From: an uncultured Lachnospiraceae bacterium
GTDB taxonomy: Bacteria; Bacillota; Clostridia; Lachnospirales; Anaerotignaceae
Reading direction: 5' to 3'
DNA: 64,000 nucleotides
NCBI GenBank assembly: GCA_944384295.1
Contig: CALWSU010000007.1
Location: 19,967 to 83,966 of the forward strand
The translations under genes and the position numbers were made by a program. The notes beneath the pieces are model-generated. The model was not told the DNA's origin and did no database searches. It worked only from the letters and a program-made list of their open reading frames with translations. This document shows, piece by piece, positions 45,364-55,306 of the stretch (its first letter is position 1; every line of letters begins with the position of its first letter).

Positions 45364-45367
45364 AATA

Positions 45368-47038
45368 TCACTCCTCAATCGTAACGCCAGTATAATAATG
45401 TTGTAAAATTTCTATATAGGAGTATCCATTTTGTGCCATTGCCTGTGCGCCATTTTGGCTTAAACCAACACCATGCCCATTGCCGTTTCCAGAAAATACA
45501 AATGTACCATTTTGTACGGTGCTGATGTTGACATCATATATGGCATAGGTACCATTTGTTGCTTGTGATGGAGTTGTAGTATTTGTTGCTGTGCTTGTGG
45601 TGTTTGTTTGTGTTGTTTTTGCCTGCGAACCATTTATTTGATATGTATTTCCATTGATACCAGATAAGGTACCTTGTGTAATGGCAGTAACACCATATTG
45701 TTCTGCGGATTCTTTCAAACTATTGGGTGTAGTTTGTGTAGTTTGTGGAGTTTGTGGTGTAGTTGGCTCTGGTGTTGTCTGATTCTGTTCTCCAGTCACA
45801 CCTTGTGCGCCTCCTTTTCCATTGATGGTAAACATTTTGCTTGGCAAACTGCCGCATGCTCCTGAAAAATAAGTACGCACATTTTCTTTTGTCAATGTAA
45901 CATCGCCACTTGTTCCGACAATTTTCATTTCCTGTACACGTCCACTTGTTGCCAATTTGGTAATCACAATATCTGTCACATTCCCGATATTTTCTCCCTT
46001 TGATTTTACCAATGCATCTAGTTCAGATAATGTAACGGTCTTTGTCCAGCTATTATCTCCATATTCTCCTGCAACTTCAGGTACTGCACGTAAATAAGGA
46101 ACAGGTGCAGTCCATACATCTTCACTATTTTCTGTGTATCCACCACTAGAAGCAGAAAAAACAGCTTGAATTGGCGTGCCTTGATAACAAATGACTTCTC
46201 CTTCTGTTTGATGTACCAAATCGTTCACACCTGCATTTTCTACATCATAACCTTTGTAAACCTGACAATGTATGGTATCACAAAGTGCATACCCATTGTC
46301 TGTATGTGTGCTGATTTTTGTCATTGCATAAGTTCTGGCGGACAAAGCTTGTGCTTTGAGTGCTTCTGGTGCATAAGATGCCGGCATTTCTGCTGGAACA
46401 ACACCACATAAATATTCTTCTAAATCTACTGTATTGATTGCTGTCATACGTTGTCCATTTAATTGGAAAGATAAATAACCACGATAGGATTTTCCTTCCA
46501 ACATAAATGTATTTTCTGTACCAGCGCCCCCCAAAGCATAATTGACAGTTTGAGCAATCATACAATCTTGTTCTCCGCCTTCTATCAAAATACCAGCAAA
46601 GGACACAGTTTCTGTTTTTTGTCCTGGCATTGCTTGTTCTATTTCAAAACGGGAAGAATTTTTGACATAAACTGTCCAAGATTGATCCCCCAAATAAGCA
46701 AGTGCAACATCAAATTGCATCTTAGAAAGGCTATAAGCCAATGTTTTTGCTTCCTCTTGCGACATTGCCTGTCCTACACCAATCACTTCTGTTTGCACTG
46801 CGGAAACACGGAAACCATTGCCAGATGAGATGGTACCGCTTTCTTGAAATACATCATTTTGTATGAAACCAATACGCAATGTATTTCCACCTATCGTGGC
46901 AGATGTTGCATTTTTGCATACAGATACCAGTCCTATTTTAATCGTTTCTGGGGTATCATAAGCAAAAATTGGTTGTGCCATACCAGTGAGAAGTCCCATA
47001 CAAACGATTCCGCAAAGCCATTTTTTCAGTCCTTTCAT
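45368..47038 (-). CDS. SpoIID/LytB-domain protein with split motif
   Basis: Exported protein of about 556 residues with a signal peptide (MKGLKKWLCGIVCMGLLTGMAQPIFA). After an SPOR-like region (about 75-150) comes the SpoIID domain (about 190-390) with LEEYLCGVVPAEMPASYAPEALKAQA, which holds the catalytic-type Glu, and a cysteine pair. The closing block GNGNGHGVGLSQNGAQAMAQNGYSYIEILQHYYTG is separated from it by roughly 130 residues rich in Thr, Gln and Pro. SpoIID cuts denuded glycan strands in sporulation; this form is probably a cell-wall lytic transglycosylase or amidase enhancer. GGAGG before 47038 sets the start. Confidence 0.88.
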   Translation of the reverse strand: MKGLKKWLCGIVCMGLLTGMAQPIFAYDTPETIKIGLVSVCKNATSATIGGNTLRIGFIQNDVFQESGTISSGNGFRVSAVQTEVIGVGQAMSQEEAKTLAYSLSKMQFDVALAYLGDQSWTVYVKNSSRFEIEQAMPGQKTETVSFAGILIEGGEQDCMIAQTVNYALGGAGTENTFMLEGKSYRGYLSFQLNGQRMTAINTVDLEEYLCGVVPAEMPASYAPEALKAQALSARTYAMTKISTHTDNGYALCDTIHCQVYKGYDVENAGVNDLVHQTEGEVICYQGTPIQAVFSASSGGYTENSEDVWTAPVPYLRAVPEVAGEYGDNSWTKTVTLSELDALVKSKGENIGNVTDIVITKLATSGRVQEMKIVGTSGDVTLTKENVRTYFSGACGSLPSKMFTINGKGGAQGVTGEQNQTTPEPTTPQTPQTTQTTPNSLKESAEQYGVTAITQGTLSGINGNTYQINGSQAKTTQTNTTSTATNTTTPSQATNGTYAIYDVNISTVQNGTFVFSGNGNGHGVGLSQNGAQAMAQNGYSYIEILQHYYTGVTIEE

Positions 47039-47262
47039 ATATTGTTGCCTCCAAATCATATAAATTTCCTTTGTTTTCCGTTATTATACCATATTCTACG
47101 ACAAAATGGTATACGTAATACAAGCAAGATATCCGAAAGCAGAAACTTCATTTTTATAAAATCTCAATATGTACTCATTTTCTCATGTTATGATATAGTC
47201 GTTTGCAATACCAAAAAAGTTGCTTCATGCTAAAGATACATGAAAAATGATAAAGTACATAT

Positions 47263-47310
47263 AAAAAAGTACGTTAGAAAGCAGATATACTGATTCAAAC
47301 GTACTTTTTT
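47263..47310. terminator. Terminator after ptsI
   Basis: Thirteen-pair stem AAAAAAGTACGTT/AACGTACTTTTTT (47263-47275 with 47298-47310), functional in either direction; 22 bases past the ptsI stop. Confidence 0.92.
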
Positions 47311-47331
47311 ATTTTTCTTATCGTTGATACC

Positions 47332-49047
47332 TTATTCAACAGCAACGGAATTTGCTTTTTCCATATTTTCTAAAATTTCGCGTACTTCAGCAATAGTACT
47401 CTTCTTGCAGATTTCTTCTGCCAATGCTTGGCAACGTTCATAGCTCAAATGTCTGATCTGATAGCGTGTTGCAGCAATTTCAGAAGCAGTCATGCTGAAT
47501 TCGTTCAGCCCCATACCAAGCAGAATTGGTACCGCTTTTTCATCGCTTGCAAATTCACCGCACATGCCAACCATTTTATCATATTTATGACCAGCCTGTA
47601 TTACAGTACGAATTGCACGCAAAACAGCGGGATGGAAAGAATTATACAAACGAGCAATTTTTTGATTGCCTCTATCTACCGCCAAAACATACTGTGTCAA
47701 ATCGTTGGTACCAATACTAAAGAAATCGACAACCTTTGCCAAATCTTCTGCACACATCACAGCAGCAGGTGTTTCAATCATAATACCTGTCTGTATGCTG
47801 TCGTTAAATGGTATATTATCTCTGCGTAATTCTTCTTTACATTCTTTTAGAATTTCGTTTGCAGCCAAAAATTCATCTACAGAGATAATCATAGGATACA
47901 TAATACGCACATCACCATAAGCACTTGCGCGCAAAATTGCTTTTAACTGTGTTTTAAATACATCTTTTAAGTCCAAAGAAATACGGATTGCTCTCCAACC
48001 CAAAAATGGATTTTCTTCGGCATCGAATTGATAGTAGGATAACGCTTTGTCACCGCCAATATCCAAAGTACGGATAATGACAGGATGTTTCATTGTTTCT
48101 ACTGCTTTTTTATATGCATCAAATTGTTCCTGCTCTGTTGGAAATTTTGTATTTTCCATATACAAAAATTCACTACGGAATAAACCAATGCCTTCTGCAC
48201 CACGTGCGACAGCATTATCTACATCTACAATGCTACCAACATTTGCAAATAACTCTACCGTTCTGCCATCTGTTGTAGTTGCTGGCAAATTGTTCATTGT
48301 TTCCAATTCCGCTTTGATGGCACGATATGCTTCTGCTTTTTTGCGATATGTCGCTTTTGTTTCTTCATCTGGATTTACCAGAATTTCTTTGCCAACTGCG
48401 TCTAATATAATATAGTCGTTTTCTGTTACATTTTTTCTAAAATCAGACACACCAACAAAAGCCGGGATTTCCAAACTTCTTGCCATAATCGCAACATGGC
48501 TTGTTACCCCACCAGCTTCCGTAATGAATCCTTTGATATAACGAAAATCCATATTCGCAGTATCAGAAGGCGCCAAATCTTCCGCAACAACGATGACATC
48601 TTCTGTAACCCCTTCAAATGGATTGGTTTTGATTCCCTTTAATCCGCACATAATGCGTTTTCCGACATCTTTGATATCTGCGGCTCTTTCTCTCAAATAT
48701 TCGTCATCTAAACTTTCGAACATTGTAACAATCTCTGCAACGGTTTCCTCTAGAGCGAGCTGAGCATTTTTATTTTCGCTATTAATTTTTAACTCCACAG
48801 AATCATGTAATACAGTATCTTCTGCAACATCTAAATGTGCAGCAAAAATATCAGAATCTTTTGCCAAGATACGCAAAGCATCTACTGCTTCTTTGACTGC
48901 ACTTTGGAATTTTAACCATTCCATTTCTTTTTCAGAATCTTTGATACTTCTACTATCTGCTGTCAAATCCAACGGCTCAACCAAAAAGGCTTTCCCCATA
49001 ACGATACCTTTTGATGCAGCTTTTGCCACAGAATATGTTTTCATCAT
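47332..49047 (-). CDS. ptsI: PTS enzyme I
   Basis: Takes phosphate from phosphoenolpyruvate and passes it to HPr. The 571-residue protein has the active His184 in AGGVTSHVAIMARS, the PEP-binding GIGLFRSEFLYM and the FFSIGTNDLTQYVLAVDRGN block. Length and order are standard. Start codons ATG ATG follow GGGAG; the first is used. It is the last gene of the mannitol operon, 40 bases after ptsH, and must also serve FruA. Confidence 0.97.
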   Translation of the reverse strand: MMKTYSVAKAASKGIVMGKAFLVEPLDLTADSRSIKDSEKEMEWLKFQSAVKEAVDALRILAKDSDIFAAHLDVAEDTVLHDSVELKINSENKNAQLALEETVAEIVTMFESLDDEYLRERAADIKDVGKRIMCGLKGIKTNPFEGVTEDVIVVAEDLAPSDTANMDFRYIKGFITEAGGVTSHVAIMARSLEIPAFVGVSDFRKNVTENDYIILDAVGKEILVNPDEETKATYRKKAEAYRAIKAELETMNNLPATTTDGRTVELFANVGSIVDVDNAVARGAEGIGLFRSEFLYMENTKFPTEQEQFDAYKKAVETMKHPVIIRTLDIGGDKALSYYQFDAEENPFLGWRAIRISLDLKDVFKTQLKAILRASAYGDVRIMYPMIISVDEFLAANEILKECKEELRRDNIPFNDSIQTGIMIETPAAVMCAEDLAKVVDFFSIGTNDLTQYVLAVDRGNQKIARLYNSFHPAVLRAIRTVIQAGHKYDKMVGMCGEFASDEKAVPILLGMGLNEFSMTASEIAATRYQIRHLSYERCQALAEEICKKSTIAEVREILENMEKANSVAVE

Positions 49048-49087
49048 ACTCCCTCACTCCCCCTTTCTATAATTAGAGATAATTTGA

Positions 49088-49348
49088 TTATTCATCCAGA
49101 TTTTCGATAAATGCTACGATTTCTTCTACTGCTGTTGCTTCATCTTCGCCTTCAGCAATCACTTCTAACTGTGTGCCCTGTTTTACACCCAATGTCAAAA
49201 CATGAATGATGCTTGCTGCACTAACAGTTTTTTCACCATTGGACAATGAAATTTTGCTGTTATATTTTTTACAGAATGTCACCAGATTAGAAGCGGGACG
49301 TGCATGTAAACCTGTTTTATTTGTTACCATAACTTTTTTAGAAACCAT
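49088..49348 (-). CDS. ptsH: Phosphocarrier protein HPr
   Basis: An 86-residue HPr with His15 in TGLHARPAS, the site phosphorylated by EI, and Ser46 in AASIIHVL, the site used by HPr kinase in Firmicute catabolite control. Both regulatory and catalytic sites are intact. It lies between mtlD and ptsI. Confidence 0.97.
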   Translation of the reverse strand: MVSKKVMVTNKTGLHARPASNLVTFCKKYNSKISLSNGEKTVSAASIIHVLTLGVKQGTQLEVIAEGEDEATAVEEIVAFIENLDE

Positions 49349-49399
49349 AATGTATTCTCCCTTTCTTTTACATAATTTTATTGATAAGAAATCAGTTTC

Positions 49400-50551
49400 T
49401 TATAAATATTTATTAATATTATCATATATTTTTTCGACATTGTCCAGTATTTGTGTATCTGTTACGCCAGAAATTTCTGTAAAAGCAGATTTTACGCCTT
49501 TATTTTGAATCAACTCTTGCATCTGGACACTTTGTTGATCGGCAGAATTGTCATAATGCAAAGCAGCACCAATACCAATCATCAAATGCTCTACTGGCAA
49601 ACCATAGCCCATAGCTGTCATAGTAGGTTTTACTAATCTATCGGTAGCACTCAATTTACGCAAAGGTTCTCTGCCTACACGTGCTACATCATCTTGCAAA
49701 TATTGATTGCGGAATCGACCGATGATTTTATCAATATATGCAAAATGTTTCTCTTTATCAAAGCCATATTTTTGAATCAGACCAGCGCCACTTTCCTGCA
49801 TTGCAGCTTTTACAGTAGTGTAAATTTTTTCATCTGCAATACTTTCATCAACCGTATGATATCCTTTTAAATATCCCAAATATGATGTAATGGCATGTCC
49901 TGTATTTAGTGTAAACAATTTTCTTTCAATATATGCCATCAAATTATCTGCTAAATTCATACCAGGTATATTGGGGATTTCTCCTTTAAAAGATGCCTGC
50001 TCTACATTCCATTCATAATAATTTTCCACCACGACATCAATAAAGTTTTCACTTTTTACAGGTGGAACAATACGGTCTACAGAACAATCAGGGAAACCAA
50101 CATACTTGTCCGCATATGCTTTCTGATCATCTTCTAACAAAGCATATACAGCTTCTTTCAATTGGGAGCTTGCTTTGATTGCATTTTCACAAGCAATGAT
50201 ATTCAAACAATCTGTCATACCTTTTTCTTGACGCAAAACAATACCCTTTGCGATAGCGGGTGCAATTCTAGGTAAAATTACCAAACCAACTGCGGTTGTT
50301 ACAATTTCTGCTTCGACAATGGCATCAATTGCATCTTGTTTAGTTGAATCTACACCACTGATATTGGAAATTTTCATTTCGCGACACTCTACGTCCATAA
50401 CATGAACGGTATATGTGCCATCTGCATTGATTTTATCAATCACGGCTTGATTGACATCTGCAAATACAACATGATAGCCTGCTTCTGCCAATAATGCCCC
50501 AATAAATCCACGTCCGATATTACCTGCACCAAACTGTACGGCTTTTTTCAT
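49400..50551 (-). CDS. mtlD: Mannitol-1-phosphate 5-dehydrogenase
   Basis: Oxidises mannitol 1-phosphate to fructose 6-phosphate with NAD. About 383 residues, with the dinucleotide motif FGAGNIGRGFIGALLAEAGY at the start and the catalytic region NTGHAITSYLGYLKGY of the long-chain polyol dehydrogenase family. The start at 50551 has GGAGG eight bases upstream; the frame opens at 50596. A hairpin at 50581-50604 lies in the gap after mtlA. Confidence 0.97.
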   Translation of the reverse strand: MKKAVQFGAGNIGRGFIGALLAEAGYHVVFADVNQAVIDKINADGTYTVHVMDVECREMKISNISGVDSTKQDAIDAIVEAEIVTTAVGLVILPRIAPAIAKGIVLRQEKGMTDCLNIIACENAIKASSQLKEAVYALLEDDQKAYADKYVGFPDCSVDRIVPPVKSENFIDVVVENYYEWNVEQASFKGEIPNIPGMNLADNLMAYIERKLFTLNTGHAITSYLGYLKGYHTVDESIADEKIYTTVKAAMQESGAGLIQKYGFDKEKHFAYIDKIIGRFRNQYLQDDVARVGREPLRKLSATDRLVKPTMTAMGYGLPVEHLMIGIGAALHYDNSADQQSVQMQELIQNKGVKSAFTEISGVTDTQILDNVEKIYDNINKYL

Positions 50552-50580
50552 TGTCCATTCCTCCTCATGTTGGCTGCATA

Positions 50581-50604
50581 GGCTGTAAGTATCCACTTAC
50601 AGCC
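50581..50604 (-). terminator. Intercistronic hairpin between mtlA and mtlD
   Basis: Perfect ten-pair stem (50581-50590 with 50595-50604) and tetraloop, no T-run; probably mRNA stability or processing rather than termination. Confidence 0.65.
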
Positions 50605-50646
50605 CTATTTGCAGCCCATCATCATGTGCAAACAAAATTTTTTTAA

Positions 50647-52491
50647 TTATTGGAACATAGCAAGAATTTCATCTGCGTTCTTCGCCTGTTTCAGTTTTTC
50701 CAGATTATTTTCATCTTCGATTACAGTGCCGATCTTTGCTAACAAATCTAAGTGTTCGTTTCCGATACCAGCAATACCGAATACCAAATATGCTTTTTCT
50801 TCCCCAAAATCAATACCATCTGGATATTGCAGCATAACGATACCAGTTTTCTTTACTTCATCTTTTGCTTGTGCAGTACCATGTGGAATTGCAACACCTA
50901 ATCCCATATAAGTAGAAACTGTTTTTTCTCTTTCTAACATAGCGGGAATATAATCTTTATTGACATATCCTAATTCATATAACAACTGACCAGCTGCCGT
51001 GATAGCCTCTTCTTTTGTCACAGAAGCCTGTGCAGTTTTGATCCCTGCTGCTACCATAATACCATCATTCGTATTTGTTGTTTGTGGTGCAGCTGCTTCT
51101 TGTTTTGGTTCTGCAGTTTGTGCGCCATTGGCTTTTGCTTCCAGGGAAGCATACAAACCATCTAAATTTGGATCTGCTAAGAAGTTTCCGATGGTTACCA
51201 ATTGTGCTTGTGGAGCACTTGCTTTTGCACGATCCTGTAAAACAGTTTGACATACTACAACATCTGCATCAGCGGGAACATTATCCACGGATGTATTGAT
51301 AACGGTGATTCCCAGATTCAATGGAGCAATTCTATTTCTAAATTTTGTTGCACCCATTGCGCTGGAACCCATACCTGCATCACATGCAAACACAATTTTT
51401 TTGATTTCGCCTGTTGTATTTGCTAAACCTTTTGCTTGTGCTTTCATAGATTTCATTTTGTCAGTTGCTTCGTCCAAATTTTTGTTACCAGACAGTTTTA
51501 CAATTGGAGATGCTACGACAAAAGAAATTGCTGCGGCTAATGCTACACCGATTAAAACTTTCAAAGTTTCCCCTTTTGGTGCAACAGCTAAGAATGCAAT
51601 GATGGAACCTGGAGATGCAGGACCAACCAAACCTGCACCTACAATACTATAGTAGAAAATAGTAACGATAGATGCTACGATTGGTGCAATAATGATAACA
51701 GGGTTCATCAATACATAAGGGAAATAGATTTCATGAATACCACCAAAGAAGTGGATAATTACAGCACCAGGTGCAGAACTCTTTGTTGCTTTGTCTTTGG
51801 AGAATACCCAATATGCCAACAATACACCCAAACCAGGACCAGGGTTTGCTTCCAACATATACATAATGGATTTCCCTGTTTCCGCAGCTTGTTCGATACC
51901 AATTGGTGTAAAGATACCATGGTTAATTGCATTATTCAAGAACAATACTTTTGCAGGTTCTATAAAGATTGCAACAAATGGCAACAGTTTATTGGTTACC
52001 AAGATTTTAACCCCAGCAGTCAAGATTGCCAGAATGGTTGCCATAACTGGTCCAATTAAATAATACCCGATAATCGCCAAAATCATGCCAATAATACCTA
52101 CAGAGAAGTTATTGACCAACATTTCAAAACCAGCAGGGATTTTGCCATCTACTGCTTTATCAAATAGTTTGATAATCCAGCCGGCAAAAGGACCCATTGC
52201 CATTGCACCGATTAACATAGTCTGTTCGGAACCAGCAATAACACCTAATGTTGCGATGGCACCCATAACACCACCACGATCGCCACCAACCATTCTACCG
52301 CCTTGGAATGCGATCAAAGTTGGTATGATGTATTTCAACATAGGATCAACCAATGTTGCGAGTCGTTCATTTGGGAACCAACCTGCTTCAATAAATAATG
52401 CTGTAATAAAACCCCACGCAATGAACGCGCCAATATTCGGCATAACCATTGCACTCAAGAACTTCCCGAATTTTTGAATGCTGTTTTTCAT
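50647..52491 (-). CDS. mtlA: Mannitol-specific PTS enzyme IICBA
   Basis: Imports and phosphorylates mannitol. In 614 residues all three domains are fused: the IIC membrane domain (about 1-335, with GGIHEIYFPYVLMNP), IIB with the phospho-Cys370 in FACDAGMGSSAMG, an Ala/Thr-rich linker (455-478) and IIA with His537 in GVAIPHG. Many Gram-positives have IIA separate as MtlF; here it is fused as in enterics. Its ATG overlaps the mtlR stop by four bases. Confidence 0.96.
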   Translation of the reverse strand: MKNSIQKFGKFLSAMVMPNIGAFIAWGFITALFIEAGWFPNERLATLVDPMLKYIIPTLIAFQGGRMVGGDRGGVMGAIATLGVIAGSEQTMLIGAMAMGPFAGWIIKLFDKAVDGKIPAGFEMLVNNFSVGIIGMILAIIGYYLIGPVMATILAILTAGVKILVTNKLLPFVAIFIEPAKVLFLNNAINHGIFTPIGIEQAAETGKSIMYMLEANPGPGLGVLLAYWVFSKDKATKSSAPGAVIIHFFGGIHEIYFPYVLMNPVIIIAPIVASIVTIFYYSIVGAGLVGPASPGSIIAFLAVAPKGETLKVLIGVALAAAISFVVASPIVKLSGNKNLDEATDKMKSMKAQAKGLANTTGEIKKIVFACDAGMGSSAMGATKFRNRIAPLNLGITVINTSVDNVPADADVVVCQTVLQDRAKASAPQAQLVTIGNFLADPNLDGLYASLEAKANGAQTAEPKQEAAAPQTTNTNDGIMVAAGIKTAQASVTKEEAITAAGQLLYELGYVNKDYIPAMLEREKTVSTYMGLGVAIPHGTAQAKDEVKKTGIVMLQYPDGIDFGEEKAYLVFGIAGIGNEHLDLLAKIGTVIEDENNLEKLKQAKNADEILAMFQ

Positions 52492-54629
52492 ATTGAACAC
52501 TCCATCCTTTTGAATACTATATTTTTATAATACTGTAATATACTTTTTTCCAATACAGAAACAATTGCTTCCTTCTCTTTCCATTTTAATGCTTCGATTA
52601 AATCTGTTTGTTCCATCAGAGCAGCACTAATCTGGCTCATCATATCTGTATATGGAAAATCCCCATTTTTTGGTACCAGCATAACAATAGCACCATAAAT
52701 AAAACCTTCTGTTTGAAATAATGGTCGTTCTAAACGAATGTAACCAAAACAACCATGTTTGACACCTGAAGTACGGCAATGCAGCAATAGCATTTGAAAT
52801 TCGCTGATATACGTTCCACCCATACGTTCACGTTCTGCCAGACTGTCGGCAATCAGTTTTCTGGCATCTTCATCTTCCGCGAATAAACCTGCCGCAACAT
52901 ATAACAATTCTGATTTGCCTTCGGCATCTGGCAAAATGGTCAGAGTCACATGTTGTAATAACTGCAAAACTTCCTCTCCAAATTTGGTGAAAAAAGCAAC
53001 ATCTGATTGGGTCGGGTATGTTTTTTCTATCGATTTTTGTGGTAGAGGTGACTGCTTTTGTATTTGTTGCAAACGGCTTTGCAGCTTTTTCTTATCCTGT
53101 TCTGATAAAATTGGATTGACACATACCACAGGAAAATCTACATCTAAACGTACCGTCGAAACGATCAATGCAATACCTTCTCTTCGCAGCTTATCAATAT
53201 TGATACGAAATGCAGAAATCGTTTCTTTGACCTCGATTTCATGATATTCTTTTTTCAATTGTACCGCCAACATTTTAGAAGTACCAATACCAGTCGGACA
53301 TACAACCACCACAGAGATTTTATTTTCTATGGTATGTATTTGTTCCACAGCAGCACATACATACATGGCAATGAATGCCACTTCTGCTTCTGGCACTTCT
53401 GTGCCACCAGCTGCATTTTTTAGCATACGGCAACTTTTGTTGACAGCCTGATATATTTCCCCATAATTTTCTTTCATTGCGTCTAATTGCGCATTTTTGA
53501 TTTTGACATGCAACGCAAGTCGGTGTAATACAGATGGAATGTGTTCGCATAAATCATGCAATAAGCGTTCGTCCGAAGAAAGAGGAACTCCCAATTCCTC
53601 CTCTATGATTTCAATCATTCCTCGCACGAGCTGCCTAATATTCATACGATTTGAGAAAGTATCATCTTCTTGTCTTGTTAACCAAATTTGTGCACTAATA
53701 CAATGCATTGCAATATATCCAATTTCTTCTTTTGGTAATGAAATTGCAAAGTATTCGGCAATTCCTTTGCCAATTTCTTCTGCCGCAGAAAATTCTGGAT
53801 AATGCGTCAAAGATTCTAATTTCTCAGCATCCATATCAATTTTTTCGTGATTGCGTAATCGCTTTACGGCTAATGCGATATGTACCAGCAATCCCATATA
53901 TGCACTATCTGTGTATTGTATGTGTAATTGCTGTTCTGCTTGTGCTAGAACTGCCTCCACACCGGCTAATGTTTCATCATCAATGAAATGAAATAAGCGT
54001 TTTTGTGTATCCACCGACAACCCTGTACGCTCATATGTCTTTGCGCCACTGAGCAATTGTATAATTTCTTCTTCAGACATAAACTCATATACAACATTTG
54101 CAATTGCCTGTCTATAGTCTGCTTCAGTTCCTTCTGTATAAATCCCAATACCAGGTTTTCGTTGTAACGTAATATGATATTGTAACAACCACTCCCCTAA
54201 AATATCTAAGTCGTTACTTAAAGTACCATCTGAAATCTTATATTTTGATGTAAAATAATAAAACTTCAATGGTTGTTTTGTGTACAACAATTCCCCTAAA
54301 ATCAGTCGTTGGCGTTCTTCTTTTGTGTACGCTTGTTCCACTTGCGCTTCTTCCAACAAAGCTAAGATGCGGTTTCTCGTTTCCAGACTTTCATCTAATA
54401 GCAATCCGACACCAGGCTTACGTAAAAATGTAAAATCATGTGATTGCAACCATGCCTCTATTTTCGGCAAATCTCGTAATACTGTACGAGAACTTAAATT
54501 CAAGGCATCTGCAATAGCAGCCACCGTAACTGGATGAGCCGCTGTAAATTGTGTTAAAATCTGAATGATTGCTTTTTGGCGTGAGGTCAATCCGGATTTT
54601 TTACTCACGCTTTGATTCACTCGTGACAT
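52488..54629 (-). CDS. mtlR: Mannitol operon activator MtlR
   Basis: PTS-controlled transcription activator of 713 residues. Order: N-terminal helix-turn-helix (about 15-75, AAIADALNLSSRTVLRDLPKIEAWL), a second HTH-like region, PRD1 and PRD2 (about 190-400; GYIAMHCISAQIWL and the VAFIAMYVCAAVEQ block), a Gat-type IIB domain with VVVVCPTGIGTSKMLAVQL (about 425), and a C-terminal Mtl-type IIA domain (about 560-705). Activity should depend on phosphorylation by EI/HPr and MtlA. It is the first gene of mtlR-mtlA-mtlD-ptsH-ptsI. Confidence 0.94.
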   Translation of the reverse strand: MSRVNQSVSKKSGLTSRQKAIIQILTQFTAAHPVTVAAIADALNLSSRTVLRDLPKIEAWLQSHDFTFLRKPGVGLLLDESLETRNRILALLEEAQVEQAYTKEERQRLILGELLYTKQPLKFYYFTSKYKISDGTLSNDLDILGEWLLQYHITLQRKPGIGIYTEGTEADYRQAIANVVYEFMSEEEIIQLLSGAKTYERTGLSVDTQKRLFHFIDDETLAGVEAVLAQAEQQLHIQYTDSAYMGLLVHIALAVKRLRNHEKIDMDAEKLESLTHYPEFSAAEEIGKGIAEYFAISLPKEEIGYIAMHCISAQIWLTRQEDDTFSNRMNIRQLVRGMIEIIEEELGVPLSSDERLLHDLCEHIPSVLHRLALHVKIKNAQLDAMKENYGEIYQAVNKSCRMLKNAAGGTEVPEAEVAFIAMYVCAAVEQIHTIENKISVVVVCPTGIGTSKMLAVQLKKEYHEIEVKETISAFRINIDKLRREGIALIVSTVRLDVDFPVVCVNPILSEQDKKKLQSRLQQIQKQSPLPQKSIEKTYPTQSDVAFFTKFGEEVLQLLQHVTLTILPDAEGKSELLYVAAGLFAEDEDARKLIADSLAERERMGGTYISEFQMLLLHCRTSGVKHGCFGYIRLERPLFQTEGFIYGAIVMLVPKNGDFPYTDMMSQISAALMEQTDLIEALKWKEKEAIVSVLEKSILQYYKNIVFKRMECSI

Positions 54630-54657
54630 TTTTAAAAACCAACCTTTCGATGTATCT

Positions 54658-54686
54658 ATTGTAATACGCTTTTGTGTAGCTTACAA
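54658..54686 (-). promoter_or_regulatory. Promoter of the mtlR operon
   Basis: Minus-strand TTGTAA (54686-54681) and TACAAT (54663-54658) with a 17-base spacer, 29 bases before the mtlR start. Confidence 0.6.
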
Positions 54687-55029
54687 CAAAAGGATAATTT
54701 ACATTTGTCTGTATTACTTCATGACAATTTTAAAATAGAATGTGTCATTGGAATGTGACAATTATTTTTTTGTTTATTTTATATAAAATATTTATTAAAA
54801 ATTATGTATAACAAACAAAAAAAATAATTGTATACATAAAAAATATTTATTTTGTCAAATTTAAAGACAATTTTTTTACAGTGCCAAGTACTTGCTTTAT
54901 CTTTTATGAAAGATTACTTTCCTTTTATATTCATGACATTTTTAAAAAATATAACTGTTTTTCTATATTTTATGACATCAAGATAGGCATACAATGCTTA
55001 TCGTTCCATCATATGCCTATCAGAATACT
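54687..55029. other. AT-rich gap between mtlR and the deacetylase fragment
   Basis: No gene seen. It contains a TGACATTTTTAAAAA copy at 54934-54948 (another overlaps the mtlR start at 54624-54638) and the related TGACAATTTTAAAAT at 54722-54736. An inverted repeat GATAGGCATA/TATGCCTATC (54982-54991 with 55012-55021) lies just past the deacetylase stop and may be its terminator, though the following T content is low. Confidence 0.5.
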
Positions 55030-55301
55030 TTATGAAATCGTATGATTTGGAATTTGTCTACCTTCATGATTTAGCGTAAATTCATCTTTATAAATCAATT
55101 CAGAAATGGGTACAATTTCATATCCTTGATCTTGTAACCCTTGTAAAATCGTGCCTAATGCTTGTGGTGTATATTTTGCGTCATTATGAAACAATATGAT
55201 AGAACCATTTCCAAGATGTTTATGTTCTAGTACTTGATGTATTTCATGCTCTACGCCTTTTTCTTGCCAATCTAAACTGTCAACACTAGCAACAAAAAAC
55301 A
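55030..55301 (-). pseudogene. 3' fragment of a sporulation-type polysaccharide deacetylase gene
   Basis: The last roughly 90 codons of a NodB-family polysaccharide deacetylase. VDSLDWQEKG, GNGSIILFHNDAKYTPQAL, GYEIVPISELIYKDEFTLNHEGRQ are the C-terminal hallmarks of the PdaA/PdaB-like, sporulation-linked group. The catalytic N-terminal part (HxxxH and first Asp motif) is missing: upstream the frame runs into the end of the phage gene that stops at 55307. The homology seems to begin near 55285-55301, so this marks the junction with the prophage. The 5' half is expected at the far end of the prophage. Alternatively it is simply a relic. Confidence 0.75.
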
Positions 55302-55306
55302 AATAC

